From Sorangium cellulosum So0157-2 (lineage in GTDB: Bacteria > Myxococcota_A > Polyangia > Polyangiales > Polyangiaceae): a DNA stretch of 64,000 bases. The DNA is taken from assembly GCF_000418325.1 (NCBI RefSeq), contig NC_021658.1, forward strand, positions 6,621,501-6,685,500, written 5' to 3'. The notes under the pieces are model-generated. The model did no database searches. It was given only the letters and a program-made list of their open reading frames with translations, and was not told the DNA's origin. The translations under genes and the position numbers were made by a program. This document shows, one piece after another, positions 7,501 through 15,171 of this stretch. How positions within the stretch are numbered: position 1 is the first letter of the stretch; each line of letters opens with the position of its first letter.

Positions 7501-9837
7501 AGCGCCGTCGAGCTCATCGCGCGCGAGGCCGAGGTCGCCGAGGGCAACCTCACCAAGGCCCGCCTCTACGGCGAGATGGCCCTCCTGCTGCGGGAGCGCC
7601 TCAAGGACGACGCGCGCGCCGCCGAGGCGGCCACGAGGGCGGTCGACCTCGATCCGACGAGCGCGCCGGGGCTCATGATCTCGGGCGATCTCGCGTTCGA
7701 GGCCGGCCGGTTCCTCGAGGCGGCGCGGCACTACGAGCTCCTCTCGAGCCGGGTCGACGCCCTGCCGAGGGAGCAGGGGCTCAAGCTGCTGCTCCGCTAC
7801 GTCGACGCGCTCAGCAAGAGCGGCTCGAGCGGCAAGGCGATCGGCACCGTGCAGGCGCTGCTCGCGCTCGCGCCGGACGACCCGGCGGCGCTGTCGCGCG
7901 CCGCGAAGGTGAACCTCGACGCGGGCAGGGCCACGGAGGCCGCGGAGCTCTACGAGCGCCTCGTCGAGCGGTTCGGCGCCGGCCTGCCGGAGCGGGAGCG
8001 GGCCGAGGCGCTCCTCCGGCTCGGCGAGGCGCGGCTCGCGGCCGGCGACCCGGACGGCGCGGTGGCGCCGCTGAACGACGCCGCGGATCTCGTCCCGGAG
8101 TCCCCTGCCCCGCTCGCCCTGCTCTCCCGGGTGTTCGAGGCCAAGGGCGACTGGGAAGAGGTCGCGCGCCTCAAGCACCGGCGCCTCGACGTGGTGACCG
8201 GCGAGGAGCGGAGCGCGCTCCTGCTCGAGATCGGCGACCTGCTCGCGACGCACCTCCACGACCGGACGCGCGCGGCGAAGAGCTACGTGGCCGCGCTCGA
8301 CGAGCGCCCGGACGACCGGAAGATCCTCACCAAGCTGATGCAGCTCTACAGCGAGGAGAAGGACTGGTCGAAGCTCATCGACATCGTCCTCAAGCTCGCC
8401 GCGAAGATCGACGACAGCCGGCAGAAGGCGAAGTACCTGCACACCGCGGCGATCGTGAGCGCGCGGCAGCTCGGCGATCTCGACCGGGCGGCCCAGTTCT
8501 ACGACGAGGTGCTGGAGCTCGATCCGTCCCTCACCCGGGCGCTCGCCGAGGCGATCGAGCTCCGCGCCGAGAAGGGCGACCACGAGGAGGTGGAGCGCCT
8601 GCTCAAGGTCGAGCTCGACCGGGCGACGGAGGAGAACGACACCGCGAAGATGCTCGAGACGTTCGACCGGCTGGGCGCCCTCTACAAGGACAAGCTCGGC
8701 TGGATGAGCGAGGCGATCGACGCCTACGAGGCGGCGCAGACGCTCGATCCGGACAACGAGGAGCGCAACGAGCTCCTGGCGAACCTCTACGCGAGCAACC
8801 CGGCGGAGTACCTGGACAAGGCGGTGGCCGCGCAGCTCCCGATCCTGCGGCGCTCCCCCTACAAGCCGGACGCTTACCGGCTGCTGCGGAAGATGTACAC
8901 GGAGACGAAGCGGGCCGACGCCGCCTTCTGCCTCTGCCAGGCGCTCTGCTGCCTGAACGCGGCCGAGCCCGACGAGGAGCGCTTCTTCCGGCGGCTGCGC
9001 CCGGACACGGCCGCGGCGGCCCAGCAGCCGCTCGACGACGAGGCGTGGGCGACCGCGCTCGTCCACCCGGACGCCGATCCGCTCCTGACCGCCATCTTCG
9101 GCGCCATCGAGCCGGCCGTGCTGCGGAAGAACGGGCAGTCGCTGGAGGAGCTCGGCTACCAGCTCGCCTACCAGATCGATCTCTCGCGCCACCCTTACCC
9201 GATGTCGCAGACGCTCTACTACGCGGCGGGCGTCCTCGGCCTCGAGCCGCCGGTCACGTTCCAGAACCCGAACGACGGCGGCGGCGTCTCGTTCCTCCAC
9301 GCGCACGTGCCGGCGATCGTGCTCGGCGCCGCGGCGCTCCAGATGGATCTGCCGACCCAGGCCGCCGCGTTCATCGCGGCGCGCCACCTCACCTACTACC
9401 GGCCGGGCATGTACCTCCGCCACCTGGTGCCGACGGGCACCGGCCTGCGCGCCTGGCTGTTCGCGGCGATCAAGCTGATCTCTCCCACGTTCCCGATCAC
9501 GAAGGAGCTGGAGGGGCCGGTGAAGGAGAACCTGGCGGTCCTGGATCCCACCATCGTGGGGCCGGCGCGCGATCAGCTGGCGAGCATCGTGACCAAGCTC
9601 CTCCAGGCCGGCGCGATCGACCTGAAGCGCTGGGTCTCCGGCGTCGACCTGACGGCCGACCGAGCCGGGTTCCTCCTCGCCAACGACCTCGAGCTGGCGC
9701 AGGAGATGATCAAGGCGGCCGACGAGGCGAGCGCCGCCGTGCCCCAGAAAGAGCGGCTCAAGGAGCTCATGCTCTACGCGGTCAGCGAGGAGTACTTCGC
9801 CATCCGAAAGCGGCTCGGGATCAACGTCGACAGCTGA
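4555..9837 (+). CDS. Giant pseudokinase with TPR array
   Basis: 1760 residues. Residues 1-75 form a small helical domain, possibly a death-fold-like adaptor (speculative). Residues 95-345 are a Ser/Thr kinase fold: glycine loop GEGPRG at 105-110, the ATP-binding Lys in RTLKVL at 125, the catalytic loop at 217-224 reading HGALKLEN instead of HRDLKxxN, and DVG at 241 for DFG. The catalytic Asp is Ala219, so phosphotransfer is probably lost while the fold is kept. From ~430 to ~1450 there are tandem TPR-type helical repeats with YEKGRLHDRAEAVYLRLLELDP-like units, and then a C-terminal region of unknown type to 1760. Interaction scaffold is the likely role. ATG follows CCCGAGGAGACCC. Kinase-TPR fusions are frequent in myxobacteria; the HRD loss is the oddity. 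Confidence 0.88.
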   Translation: MSIDIVRGELERLFSLDEMMALSSDLLGFSPAEIGGNASKASFARALTDHCVEVDAIEALIDAVIASRAEVDARVRALGSQGISLPEELAPGEAFGDYIITRKIGEGPRGLVYAATRGTEPRTLKVLRREVTRDGRAVRRLLTHVRLAAQVHHENLASGVDAGLVGGRAFVAYTHVDGLPLSARLARSGPLHINEAKPLLRGILSGLAALHEQRLVHGALKLENVLVARGEEGQPLPILVDVGGDRLGAGWSSPELVKTASPEQLRGEGVGPASDLYAFGALLFELVTGKPVFSGAAAVDVAVAHLTEPPPAPSAVAPRGWVGKDIDELAARLLAKAQDDRPRSARAALDAVEPLGKPQQKGAAIGDAELNDLIDRLVASPTDADLALAVEATVDRGADPGRVAEALVTASEQVDAAAGGDQAAAKRLLYYRAARIYEKGRLHDRAEAVYLRLLELDPGDDVAFSALEELRKALGKHEELVEMLLQRSERAESAGERARALNEIGHLYVRELDDKDQGVFAFAQALAQDPEQDAYAVDLERAAGNDMKVWSEALQILSQASTDEAMAAEPKIALFNRLGPWYAEKIARADLGIPCFQFVLGLDPANEKALEGLAQVYRRAQQWQELVQVLLSRADRAATPGEARDLRAAAAELLETKLNDAGRARDLYEQIFAEDPGHTKACDALLRIYRRVEDHAGYAKILERRAEALRGEERVDTMCRLAELYEDRLGDLGEATRRYEAALELDPTSLTALRGLDRIYSRAGRYQELLQNLERQIEVSATPRQKINLYERIAGIQDEEFLDHAKAAEALEAILGIDGAHEGSLAALGRHYRALERWEDVVALYERQLGIVPDDKRREELLLAMGRVLLEQVGSPERARKAYERVLAIDPHHAGALESLAHVRAATGDAAAALSAIESLAATAKTAESRADLWIRAAKMLEEKGDRDGAIERYKMALDAQPQNAGASSALRAAYLARGDATSAVELIAREAEVAEGNLTKARLYGEMALLLRERLKDDARAAEAATRAVDLDPTSAPGLMISGDLAFEAGRFLEAARHYELLSSRVDALPREQGLKLLLRYVDALSKSGSSGKAIGTVQALLALAPDDPAALSRAAKVNLDAGRATEAAELYERLVERFGAGLPERERAEALLRLGEARLAAGDPDGAVAPLNDAADLVPESPAPLALLSRVFEAKGDWEEVARLKHRRLDVVTGEERSALLLEIGDLLATHLHDRTRAAKSYVAALDERPDDRKILTKLMQLYSEEKDWSKLIDIVLKLAAKIDDSRQKAKYLHTAAIVSARQLGDLDRAAQFYDEVLELDPSLTRALAEAIELRAEKGDHEEVERLLKVELDRATEENDTAKMLETFDRLGALYKDKLGWMSEAIDAYEAAQTLDPDNEERNELLANLYASNPAEYLDKAVAAQLPILRRSPYKPDAYRLLRKMYTETKRADAAFCLCQALCCLNAAEPDEERFFRRLRPDTAAAAQQPLDDEAWATALVHPDADPLLTAIFGAIEPAVLRKNGQSLEELGYQLAYQIDLSRHPYPMSQTLYYAAGVLGLEPPVTFQNPNDGGGVSFLHAHVPAIVLGAAALQMDLPTQAAAFIAARHLTYYRPGMYLRHLVPTGTGLRAWLFAAIKLISPTFPITKELEGPVKENLAVLDPTIVGPARDQLASIVTKLLQAGAIDLKRWVSGVDLTADRAGFLLANDLELAQEMIKAADEASAAVPQKERLKELMLYAVSEEYFAIRKRLGINVDS

Positions 9838-9880
9838 GCGCCGAGCACGGCGCCGCGGAGCGCTCTCGCTCGATCGCGAG

Positions 9881-9921
9881 GCGGGCCGGGCAGCGCCCGC
9901 CGCGGGCGCTGCCCGGCCCGC
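9881..9921. terminator. 20-bp inverted repeat at the edge of the minisatellite
   Basis: The 20 bases at 9881-9900 are the exact reverse complement of 9902-9921, so the first array unit is preceded by an inverted copy of itself. The hairpin lies 44 nt after the pseudokinase stop and may terminate its transcript, although it has no U-tract. Confidence 0.5.
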
Positions 9922-10210
9922 GCCCACCGCGGGCGCTGCCCGGCCCGCGCCCACCGCGGGCGCTGCCCGGCCCGCGCCCACCGCGGGCGCTGCCCGGCCC
10001 GCGCCCACCGCGGGCGCTGCCCGGCCCGCGCCCACCGCGGGCGCTGCCCGGCCCGCGCCCACCGCGGGCGCTGCCCGGCCCGCGCCCACCGCGGGCGCTG
10101 CCCGGCCCGCGCCCACCGCGGGCGCTGCCCGGCCCGCGCCCACCGCGGGCGCTGCCCGGCCCGCGCCCACCGCGGGCGCTGCCCGGCCCGCGCCCACCGC
10201 GGGCGCTGCC
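9900..10210. repeat. 27-bp minisatellite, 11.5 copies
   Basis: The unit begins CCGCGGGCGCTGCCCGG and continues CCCGCGCCCA; copies appear identical. Each unit contains GGGCGC and GCGCCC as inverted arms, so the array can form serial hairpins. Because 27 is a multiple of three, all frames stay open (for example GPRPPRALP repeats), but no start or domain supports coding. Near-identity implies recent expansion. Confidence 0.95.
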
Positions 10211-10223
10211 TGGCAGAGCGGCC

Positions 10224-10249
10224 GAGCTGGATCACAGACGATCCAGCTC
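10224..10249. promoter_or_regulatory. 10-bp-stem hairpin after the minisatellite
   Basis: GAGCTGGATC and GATCCAGCTC are perfect arms around the loop ACAGAC. It sits 158 bp upstream of the H1-like/Fic gene. No U-tract follows on either strand, so either an operator or a weak terminator is possible. Confidence 0.4.
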
Positions 10250-10406
10250 ACGCATGTCGGTTCCGGCCCACTTCTGCACCGGACTGGTTGACGGATAAAT
10301 CAGCAAATTGCTAGGCTGCGGGCCGGCATTAGGCCCCTTTTGGATGTACGTTAGCTCGCCGCAGCATGGCAGCGGGCAGCCTGAGCGATCGTGTGAAAGC
10401 ACGCCC

Positions 10407-12296
10407 ATGGCGGCAAAGAAGACCCGAAAAACTTCAAAAAAAGACCGGAAGAGAGCGACCAAGGCCAGCGCGGCGAGCTCGAGGCGAGCCGCGCCTGCGG
10501 CGCGGACGCGGAAGGCGAAGCCCGCCGCCCGTTCAGCCGCTCGAAAGCCTAAACGAAAGGCCGCGTCCTCTCGACCTGCTGCGCGACGCACCGCTGCCGT
10601 GAAGGCGGCAAAGCGCCGAAAGGCGACGACAAAACGGGCGACCACCCGCAAGTCGGCGGCACCGGCGCGGCGCAAGGCGACGCGCGCACCGGCGCGGGCA
10701 ACCCGGACGGGCGCCAGGAAGAAATCGGCGGCCACGAAGGCGAAGAAGGCGACGCGCGCCGCGGCGAAGCGAGCCAGCGCGTCCAAGGCGAAGAAGTCGG
10801 CCGCCCGGACGAAGGCGAGGTCGACGCGCGCCGCCGCCAAGCTCAGGACCACCAAGGCCAGGGCGAAGGCGCGGGCGACGAAGGTCAAGGCCAGGGCCGC
10901 GAAGGCCAAGGCGACGCGGGCCAAGGCGACGCGGGCCAAGACGGCGCGGGCCAAGGCCACGAAGGCCAGGGCGACGCGGGCCAGGGTCGCGAAGCCGCGG
11001 GCGGCGAAGAAGGCCAGGGCCGCGAAGCCGAGGGCGGCCGCCGGGCGGGCGCGGCGCGCCAAGGCCGCGAAGACGAAGACCTCGCGGGTCAAGGCCACGC
11101 GGCCGAGGCTGGCGCGGGTCAAGGCCGCGAAGCCGAGGCTCGTCAGGCGAAAGATCGCGCCGCGCTCCGAGCGGGCGCTCTCGCCGGCGGCGGAGCCGAA
11201 GAAGCTTCGCAAGAAGCTGAGGCTCGGCGACGACCAGCCGAGGCTGAAGGAGCGGCTAAAGCTCAAGCACGGCGGGGAGCAGGAAGCGGCGGTCGAGACC
11301 GAGCGCCCGCGCCGGACGAGCGACAAGCCGCAGCGCGCGAGCGACAAGCCGCAGCGCGCGAGCGACAGGCCGCAGCGCGCGAGCGACAAGCCCGCCGCCG
11401 AGAAGAAGAGCGTGCGGCCGGGCGTGGTCAAGGGGAAGGGCCCGGCGTCGTCGATCGAGCGCCGCCGCGTCCCGCTCCGGGAGCCCCCGCGGGTGGTCAC
11501 GCTGCCCTTGCCGATGCTGCCCCCGCCGCGGCGCGCCACCATCGAGGAGCGCAGCGCGATCATCGAGCAGCGGCTGAACGCGCAATCGGAGGATTTCCGG
11601 CGGCGTTATATCGAGAGCCTCGATATGTCGTGGATTTACCACGACAGCGCGCTCGAGGGCGTCGTCTACACGTTCGACGAGCTGCGCGCGGCCCTGAGCG
11701 GCCCGGCGCCGCTCGTGACGGACTCGAGCCTTCAGCCGACGTACGATGACATCCGGCGCCACAAGGAGGCCATCGTCTATGTGCGCGAGCAGGGCGAGAA
11801 CAAGCGGGCGCCGATCACGCTCGACTGCATGAAGAAGCTGTACCTGATCCTCCACCCGGAGGAGGGGGACCTCAAGACGGTGAAATACCGCAAGGACATC
11901 CCCCAGCACCGGCTCTACTTCCACGAGTACGCCCCGCCGGACAAGATCGCCTACAAGGTGCGGCAGATCATCGACTGGCTGAACGACCCCGAGACGCGGA
12001 AGACGCGGAACGGCATCCGGATCGCGGCGCGCGCGCACTACGATCTGCTGCGGGTCTATCCGTTCCCGAACGACAGCGGCAAGGTCGCGCGGCTGTTCAT
12101 GAACATGCTGCTGCTCCGCACCGGCCTGCCCCCGTCGATCATCCACTCGACCGAGCGGCAGCGCTATTACGAGGCGCTGAAGGGCTCGGCGACGACGGTC
12201 CTGCAGATGGTGCAGGAGTCGGTGGAGAACGCGCTCGCGAGCGTCGAGAAGCTCCTCGATGAGCATGAGACGCGGAAACGCGCCTTCGTCAGCTGA
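10407..12296 (+). CDS. Histone-H1-like basic tail fused to degenerate Fic domain
   Basis: 629 residues in two unlike parts. Residues 1-~290 are a Lys/Ala/Arg-rich, H1-like DNA-binding tail with AKARATKAKATRAK-type iterations, followed by four RASDKPQ-type 7-residue repeats near 310-335. Residues ~385-625 look like a Fic fold: HDSALEGVVYTFDEL corresponds to the Fic_N-like SxxEGxxxT segment, and YPFPNDSGKVAR at 551-562 lies where the HPFx(D/E)GNGRxxR motif is expected. The catalytic His is Tyr551, the acidic metal ligand is Asn555, Asn is Ser557 and the first Arg is Lys559; only Gly558 and Arg562 remain. AMP transfer is therefore doubtful. A chromatin-bound, Fic-derived binding protein is inferred. 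Start ATG is chosen because MAAKKTRK begins the tail; its ribosome site is weak. Confidence 0.85.
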   Translation: MAAKKTRKTSKKDRKRATKASAASSRRAAPAARTRKAKPAARSAARKPKRKAASSRPAARRTAAVKAAKRRKATTKRATTRKSAAPARRKATRAPARATRTGARKKSAATKAKKATRAAAKRASASKAKKSAARTKARSTRAAAKLRTTKARAKARATKVKARAAKAKATRAKATRAKTARAKATKARATRARVAKPRAAKKARAAKPRAAAGRARRAKAAKTKTSRVKATRPRLARVKAAKPRLVRRKIAPRSERALSPAAEPKKLRKKLRLGDDQPRLKERLKLKHGGEQEAAVETERPRRTSDKPQRASDKPQRASDRPQRASDKPAAEKKSVRPGVVKGKGPASSIERRRVPLREPPRVVTLPLPMLPPPRRATIEERSAIIEQRLNAQSEDFRRRYIESLDMSWIYHDSALEGVVYTFDELRAALSGPAPLVTDSSLQPTYDDIRRHKEAIVYVREQGENKRAPITLDCMKKLYLILHPEEGDLKTVKYRKDIPQHRLYFHEYAPPDKIAYKVRQIIDWLNDPETRKTRNGIRIAARAHYDLLRVYPFPNDSGKVARLFMNMLLLRTGLPPSIIHSTERQRYYEALKGSATTVLQMVQESVENALASVEKLLDEHETRKRAFVS

Positions 12297-13092
12297 GACA
12301 GCGAAGCGCGGCCCCGGAGGCAGCCCCGCTCCGGTCGGACGGGGCGCGCGCCGCCCGCCCGGGGCCGCTGCCGGCGATCGTCCCGCGCCGGCGCGCCCGC
12401 GGCCTGGCACCCCGCCTCAGACCACCTTCGCGCGGCTGCGCGCGCTGCACCCGGACGCTCATTGCGAGCTGGACCATACATCTTCGTTCGAGCTGCTGGT
12501 CGCGACGGTGCTCAGCGCGCAGACGACGGACGTGCTGGTCAACAAGGTGACGCCCCACCTGTTCGCCGCCTATCCCGACGCCCGCGCGCTCGCCGGCGCC
12601 GAGCCCGCCGAGGTGGGCGCGCTCCTCCGGCGGCTCGGGATGGGGATGTTCAACCAGAAGGCCAGGAACGTCGTGGGGCTCGCGCGGGGCCTCGTCGAGC
12701 GGCACGGCGGGGAGGTGCCGAGGACGCTGGCGGAGCTCGTGGAGCTGCCCGGCGTCGGGCGCAAGACGGCGAACGTGGTGCTCGGCGTGGCCTTCGGCGC
12801 GCCGGAGGGCGTCGTCGTCGATACCCACGTGCAGCGCCTGTCCCAGCGGCTCGGGTGGACGAAGAGCGACAAGCCGGAGCAGATCGAGCGCGATCTCATG
12901 GCGCTCTTCCCGAAGCGCGACTGGGACATGCTGTCTCACACGCTGATCTTCCACGGCCGCCGGATCTGCTTCGCGAGGAAGCCCGCGTGCGGAGGCTGCG
13001 GCATCAACGAGGCGTGCCCGAGCGCGTTCCACGCGGAGAACGTGGGGCGCAAGGCGCCGCGCTCGCCGCGCCGCGGCGGCACGCAGGCCTGA
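12259..13092 (+). CDS. nth: Endonuclease III (DNA glycosylase/AP lyase)
   Basis: Base-excision repair enzyme that removes oxidised pyrimidines and cleaves the abasic site. The HhH motif LPGVGRKTANVVL carries the Schiff-base Lys169; VVDTHVQR carries catalytic Asp188; a [4Fe-4S] cluster ligand set C-x6-C-x2-C-x5-C is complete at 237, 244, 247 and 253. At 277 residues it is longer than the ~211 of E. coli Nth because of a ~55-residue Pro/Ala/Arg-rich N-terminal extension. If the ATG at 12259 is used the gene overlaps the preceding Fic-fusion gene by 38 bp; ATG 12265 is equally possible. The overlap suggests co-transcription, although the functions are not obviously linked. Confidence 0.95.
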   Translation: MSMRRGNAPSSAETAKRGPGGSPAPVGRGARRPPGAAAGDRPAPARPRPGTPPQTTFARLRALHPDAHCELDHTSSFELLVATVLSAQTTDVLVNKVTPHLFAAYPDARALAGAEPAEVGALLRRLGMGMFNQKARNVVGLARGLVERHGGEVPRTLAELVELPGVGRKTANVVLGVAFGAPEGVVVDTHVQRLSQRLGWTKSDKPEQIERDLMALFPKRDWDMLSHTLIFHGRRICFARKPACGGCGINEACPSAFHAENVGRKAPRSPRRGGTQA

Positions 13093-13261
13093 GCGCCATC
13101 GACGCTGCGCACGCCGGGGGGTCGAGCGCACTTACGGAAACGGGAGCGGGCCAGCGCGGCTCATCGCCCGTCGCTCATCGCTCATCGCCCAGCGCGGCTC
13201 GGCACGTCTGCTGTCAGCTGTTTATTCCCTCGGCGCTGAAGACGCGAGGTAAGCTTGGCCC

Positions 13262-13555
13262 ATGAAGGCCTTGTACCTGACCCTCACCCTCGCCTGCCTC
13301 TTCACCGCCGCGTGCGGCCGCCCGGAGGACGATCTCTGCGACGACAGGTGCGACTGCGAGGGGTGTAACGAGCGCGAGTTCAACGATTGCCTCGATCGCT
13401 ACGATGTCAGGTTCGTAGACGCGGACCGCCGCGACTGCCTCGACCGGTACGACGATCTCCTCGCGTGCGAGGACGATACCGGGATTTGCCGCGACTATAA
13501 GTGGGATACGGCGTGCAAGGACGAGAGAGAGGCGCTGGATCGGTGCGTGGACTAG
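13262..13555 (+). CDS. Small Cys-rich lipoprotein
   Basis: 97 residues. A short signal peptide ends in the lipobox LFTAAC. The mature part is acidic and cysteine-rich, with three iterations of a DCLDRYD-type pattern (NDCLDRYDVRF, RDCLDRYDDLL, and ALDRCVD at the end). The paired cysteines suggest a disulphide-stabilised extracellular mini-repeat. No known family is recognised. The start ATG follows GCGAGGTAAGCTTGG, a modest ribosome site. A strong hairpin lies just after the stop codon. Confidence 0.75.
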   Translation: MKALYLTLTLACLFTAACGRPEDDLCDDRCDCEGCNEREFNDCLDRYDVRFVDADRRDCLDRYDDLLACEDDTGICRDYKWDTACKDEREALDRCVD

Positions 13556-13560
13556 CGCCG

Positions 13561-13582
13561 CCCGTCGGGAGTCCCCGACGGG
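13561..13582. terminator. Hairpin between convergent genes
   Basis: CCCGTCGGG and CCCGACGGG form a perfect 9-bp stem with loop AGTC, six bases past the lipoprotein stop and 91 bases from the stop of meaB on the other strand. It probably works in both directions. Confidence 0.6.
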
Positions 13583-13673
13583 GTGGCGGACGGCCCGGCG
13601 CGGTCCGAAGGGCGGCGGCGCCGGCCGCGGGAGCGCCGTCGCCGCGCCGCATCCCGGCGACCTCGACGCCGGC

Positions 13674-14753
13674 TCAGGGCCCATCGCCCGGCGCGACGGC
13701 GGCGCCGGGAAAGGCGGCTCCGGCGCCGCGGAACGCGTCGACGAGCCGCTCCGACGCCGTGTAGGGGTCGACCTCGCGCCGCGCGACGGCGCGCACCGCC
13801 GCGTCGAGCGCGGGCCCGAGCGCGGCGACCGCGGCGTCCGTGAGCGCGTCGCGGAGCTGCACGTGCATCGCCTCGCGCAGGCGCTCCTCCCGGCGCGCGG
13901 CGCCGGCCTCGGTCCCGAACAGCCACGCCCGGTGCGCCTCCAGCCGGTCCACGAGCGCCGCCACGCCCTCGTTGCGCGTGGCCACGGTCCGCGCGATGGC
14001 GGGCTCCCACGGCCCCTCGGCCGGCGCGCCGCCCCGGGCCGACGCCGCCTCGGCCGCGCGGGCGTGGAGCGCCGCGGCGCTGTGCCCGTGCGACCGCCCG
14101 GACGCCCTCGCCACCTCGCCGCCGAGCGCGATCATGAGCTCGAGATCGCGCACCGCGGCGTCGGCCCCGTCCCGATCGGCCTTGTTCACGGCGAAGACGT
14201 CGGCGCACTCCAGGATGCCCGCCTTGATCGCCTGCACCTCGTCGCCCATGCCCGGCGCCGCGACGACCAGGGTCGTGTGCGCCATGCGCGTGATCTCGAG
14301 CTCGTCCTGCCCGACACCGACGGTCTCGACCAGCACGACGTCGGCGCCCCACGCGTCGAGCACCCGCGCGATGTCCACCGCCGAGCGCGACAGCCCGCCG
14401 AGCGCGCCCCGGGTCGCCAGCGACCGGATGAACACGTCGGGATCGCCGAAATGCGCCTGCATGCGGATGCGATCGCCGAGGATGGCGCCGCCGGTGAACG
14501 GGCTCGTGGGATCGACGGCCACCACGGCGACCCGGCGATCCTGCTTCCGGAACGCGCCGATCAGGCGGTCGGTGAGCGTGCTCTTGCCCGCCCCCGGGTT
14601 GCCGGTCACGCCGAGGACCCAGGCGCGGCCGGTATGGGGGAAGAGATCCTTCAGGATCGCGGCGTAGTCGCCGGCGCGATCGTCGACGAGCCGGCAGGCC
14701 CGCGCCGTCGCGCGCGTGTCGCGGGCGAGGACCTTCTCTGCGAGCGGATGCAC
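13674..14753 (-). CDS. meaB: MeaB/ArgK-type G3E GTPase, mutase chaperone
   Basis: 359 residues, the usual family length. The P-loop GNPGAGKST is at 51-59, followed by VDPTSPFTGGAILGDRIRM (the Mg/switch segment), VETVGVGQDE (Walker B/switch II) and the guanine-specificity motif NKAD near 182. MeaB protects and reloads adenosylcobalamin-dependent methylmalonyl-CoA mutase. The mutase genes are not in this window, which is atypical but not rare, so a role with another B12 mutase cannot be excluded. The next minus-strand gene upstream is a small lipoprotein; no operon partner in the pathway is visible. Confidence 0.93.
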   Translation of the reverse strand: MHPLAEKVLARDTRATARACRLVDDRAGDYAAILKDLFPHTGRAWVLGVTGNPGAGKSTLTDRLIGAFRKQDRRVAVVAVDPTSPFTGGAILGDRIRMQAHFGDPDVFIRSLATRGALGGLSRSAVDIARVLDAWGADVVLVETVGVGQDELEITRMAHTTLVVAAPGMGDEVQAIKAGILECADVFAVNKADRDGADAAVRDLELMIALGGEVARASGRSHGHSAAALHARAAEAASARGGAPAEGPWEPAIARTVATRNEGVAALVDRLEAHRAWLFGTEAGAARREERLREAMHVQLRDALTDAAVAALGPALDAAVRAVARREVDPYTASERLVDAFRGAGAAFPGAAVAPGDGP

Positions 14754-14817
14754 GCGAGCGGTCTAGGCCCGGCGATGCGGGGACACAACCGGCCCGGGGG
14801 CGCCGCGGCGTGGGTCT

Positions 14818-15039
14818 CTACTGCCCTTCCCCGCCAGCGCCCGCCGCGCCGCCGCCCTGACCGCCGTCACCGGACGGCCCCCCGCCGGCGCCGCCCTCCC
14901 CGCTCGCCGACGAGCCATCGCCGCCGGCGCCGCCCGCGGCGTCGCCGCGATCGACGATCGGCCGCGTCTCGCCGCAGGCGACGGTGAGCAGGGCCGAGAG
15001 CACAGCGCAGGAGGCGAACACGAGCGCGCGATTCCACAT
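14818..15039 (-). CDS. Small Gly-rich lipoprotein
   Basis: 73 residues. The signal peptide ends in the lipobox LLTVAC after a hydrophobic stretch; the mature part is almost wholly Gly/Ala/Ser/Asp (GGAGGDGSSASGEGGAGGG). Such glycine-rich mini-lipoproteins are common in large myxobacterial genomes and have no assigned function. The signal peptide is the evidence that this is a gene and not a GC-driven open frame. Confidence 0.6.
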   Translation of the reverse strand: MWNRALVFASCAVLSALLTVACGETRPIVDRGDAAGGAGGDGSSASGEGGAGGGPSGDGGQGGGAAGAGGEGQ

Positions 15040-15171
15040 GGGCGCGTTCTTGAAGCGGGCGGCCCGCGAAGTCCAGCCGCCCGCGCCCGCCAGGGCGCCG
15101 CGGGGCGCCGCCCGGGACAGCCGTCCGTCAGGGCGCCGAGGGGCGCCCCCGGGACAGCCGCGCGCGGCCCG

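Noticed and set aside
9900..10210. CRISPR array or a proline-rich protein gene
   Set aside because: Units are contiguous without spacers, and no start, ribosome site or domain supports a protein.
4753..10251. A minus-strand frame of over 1800 codons antisense to the pseudokinase
   Set aside because: It mirrors the kinase-TPR gene codon by codon, contains no domain and continues through the minisatellite; high GC alone explains it.
10232..11563. A minus-strand Ala/Phe/Val-rich protein opposite the H1-like tail
   Set aside because: It is the antisense reading of Lys/Ala codons and has no signal or start support.
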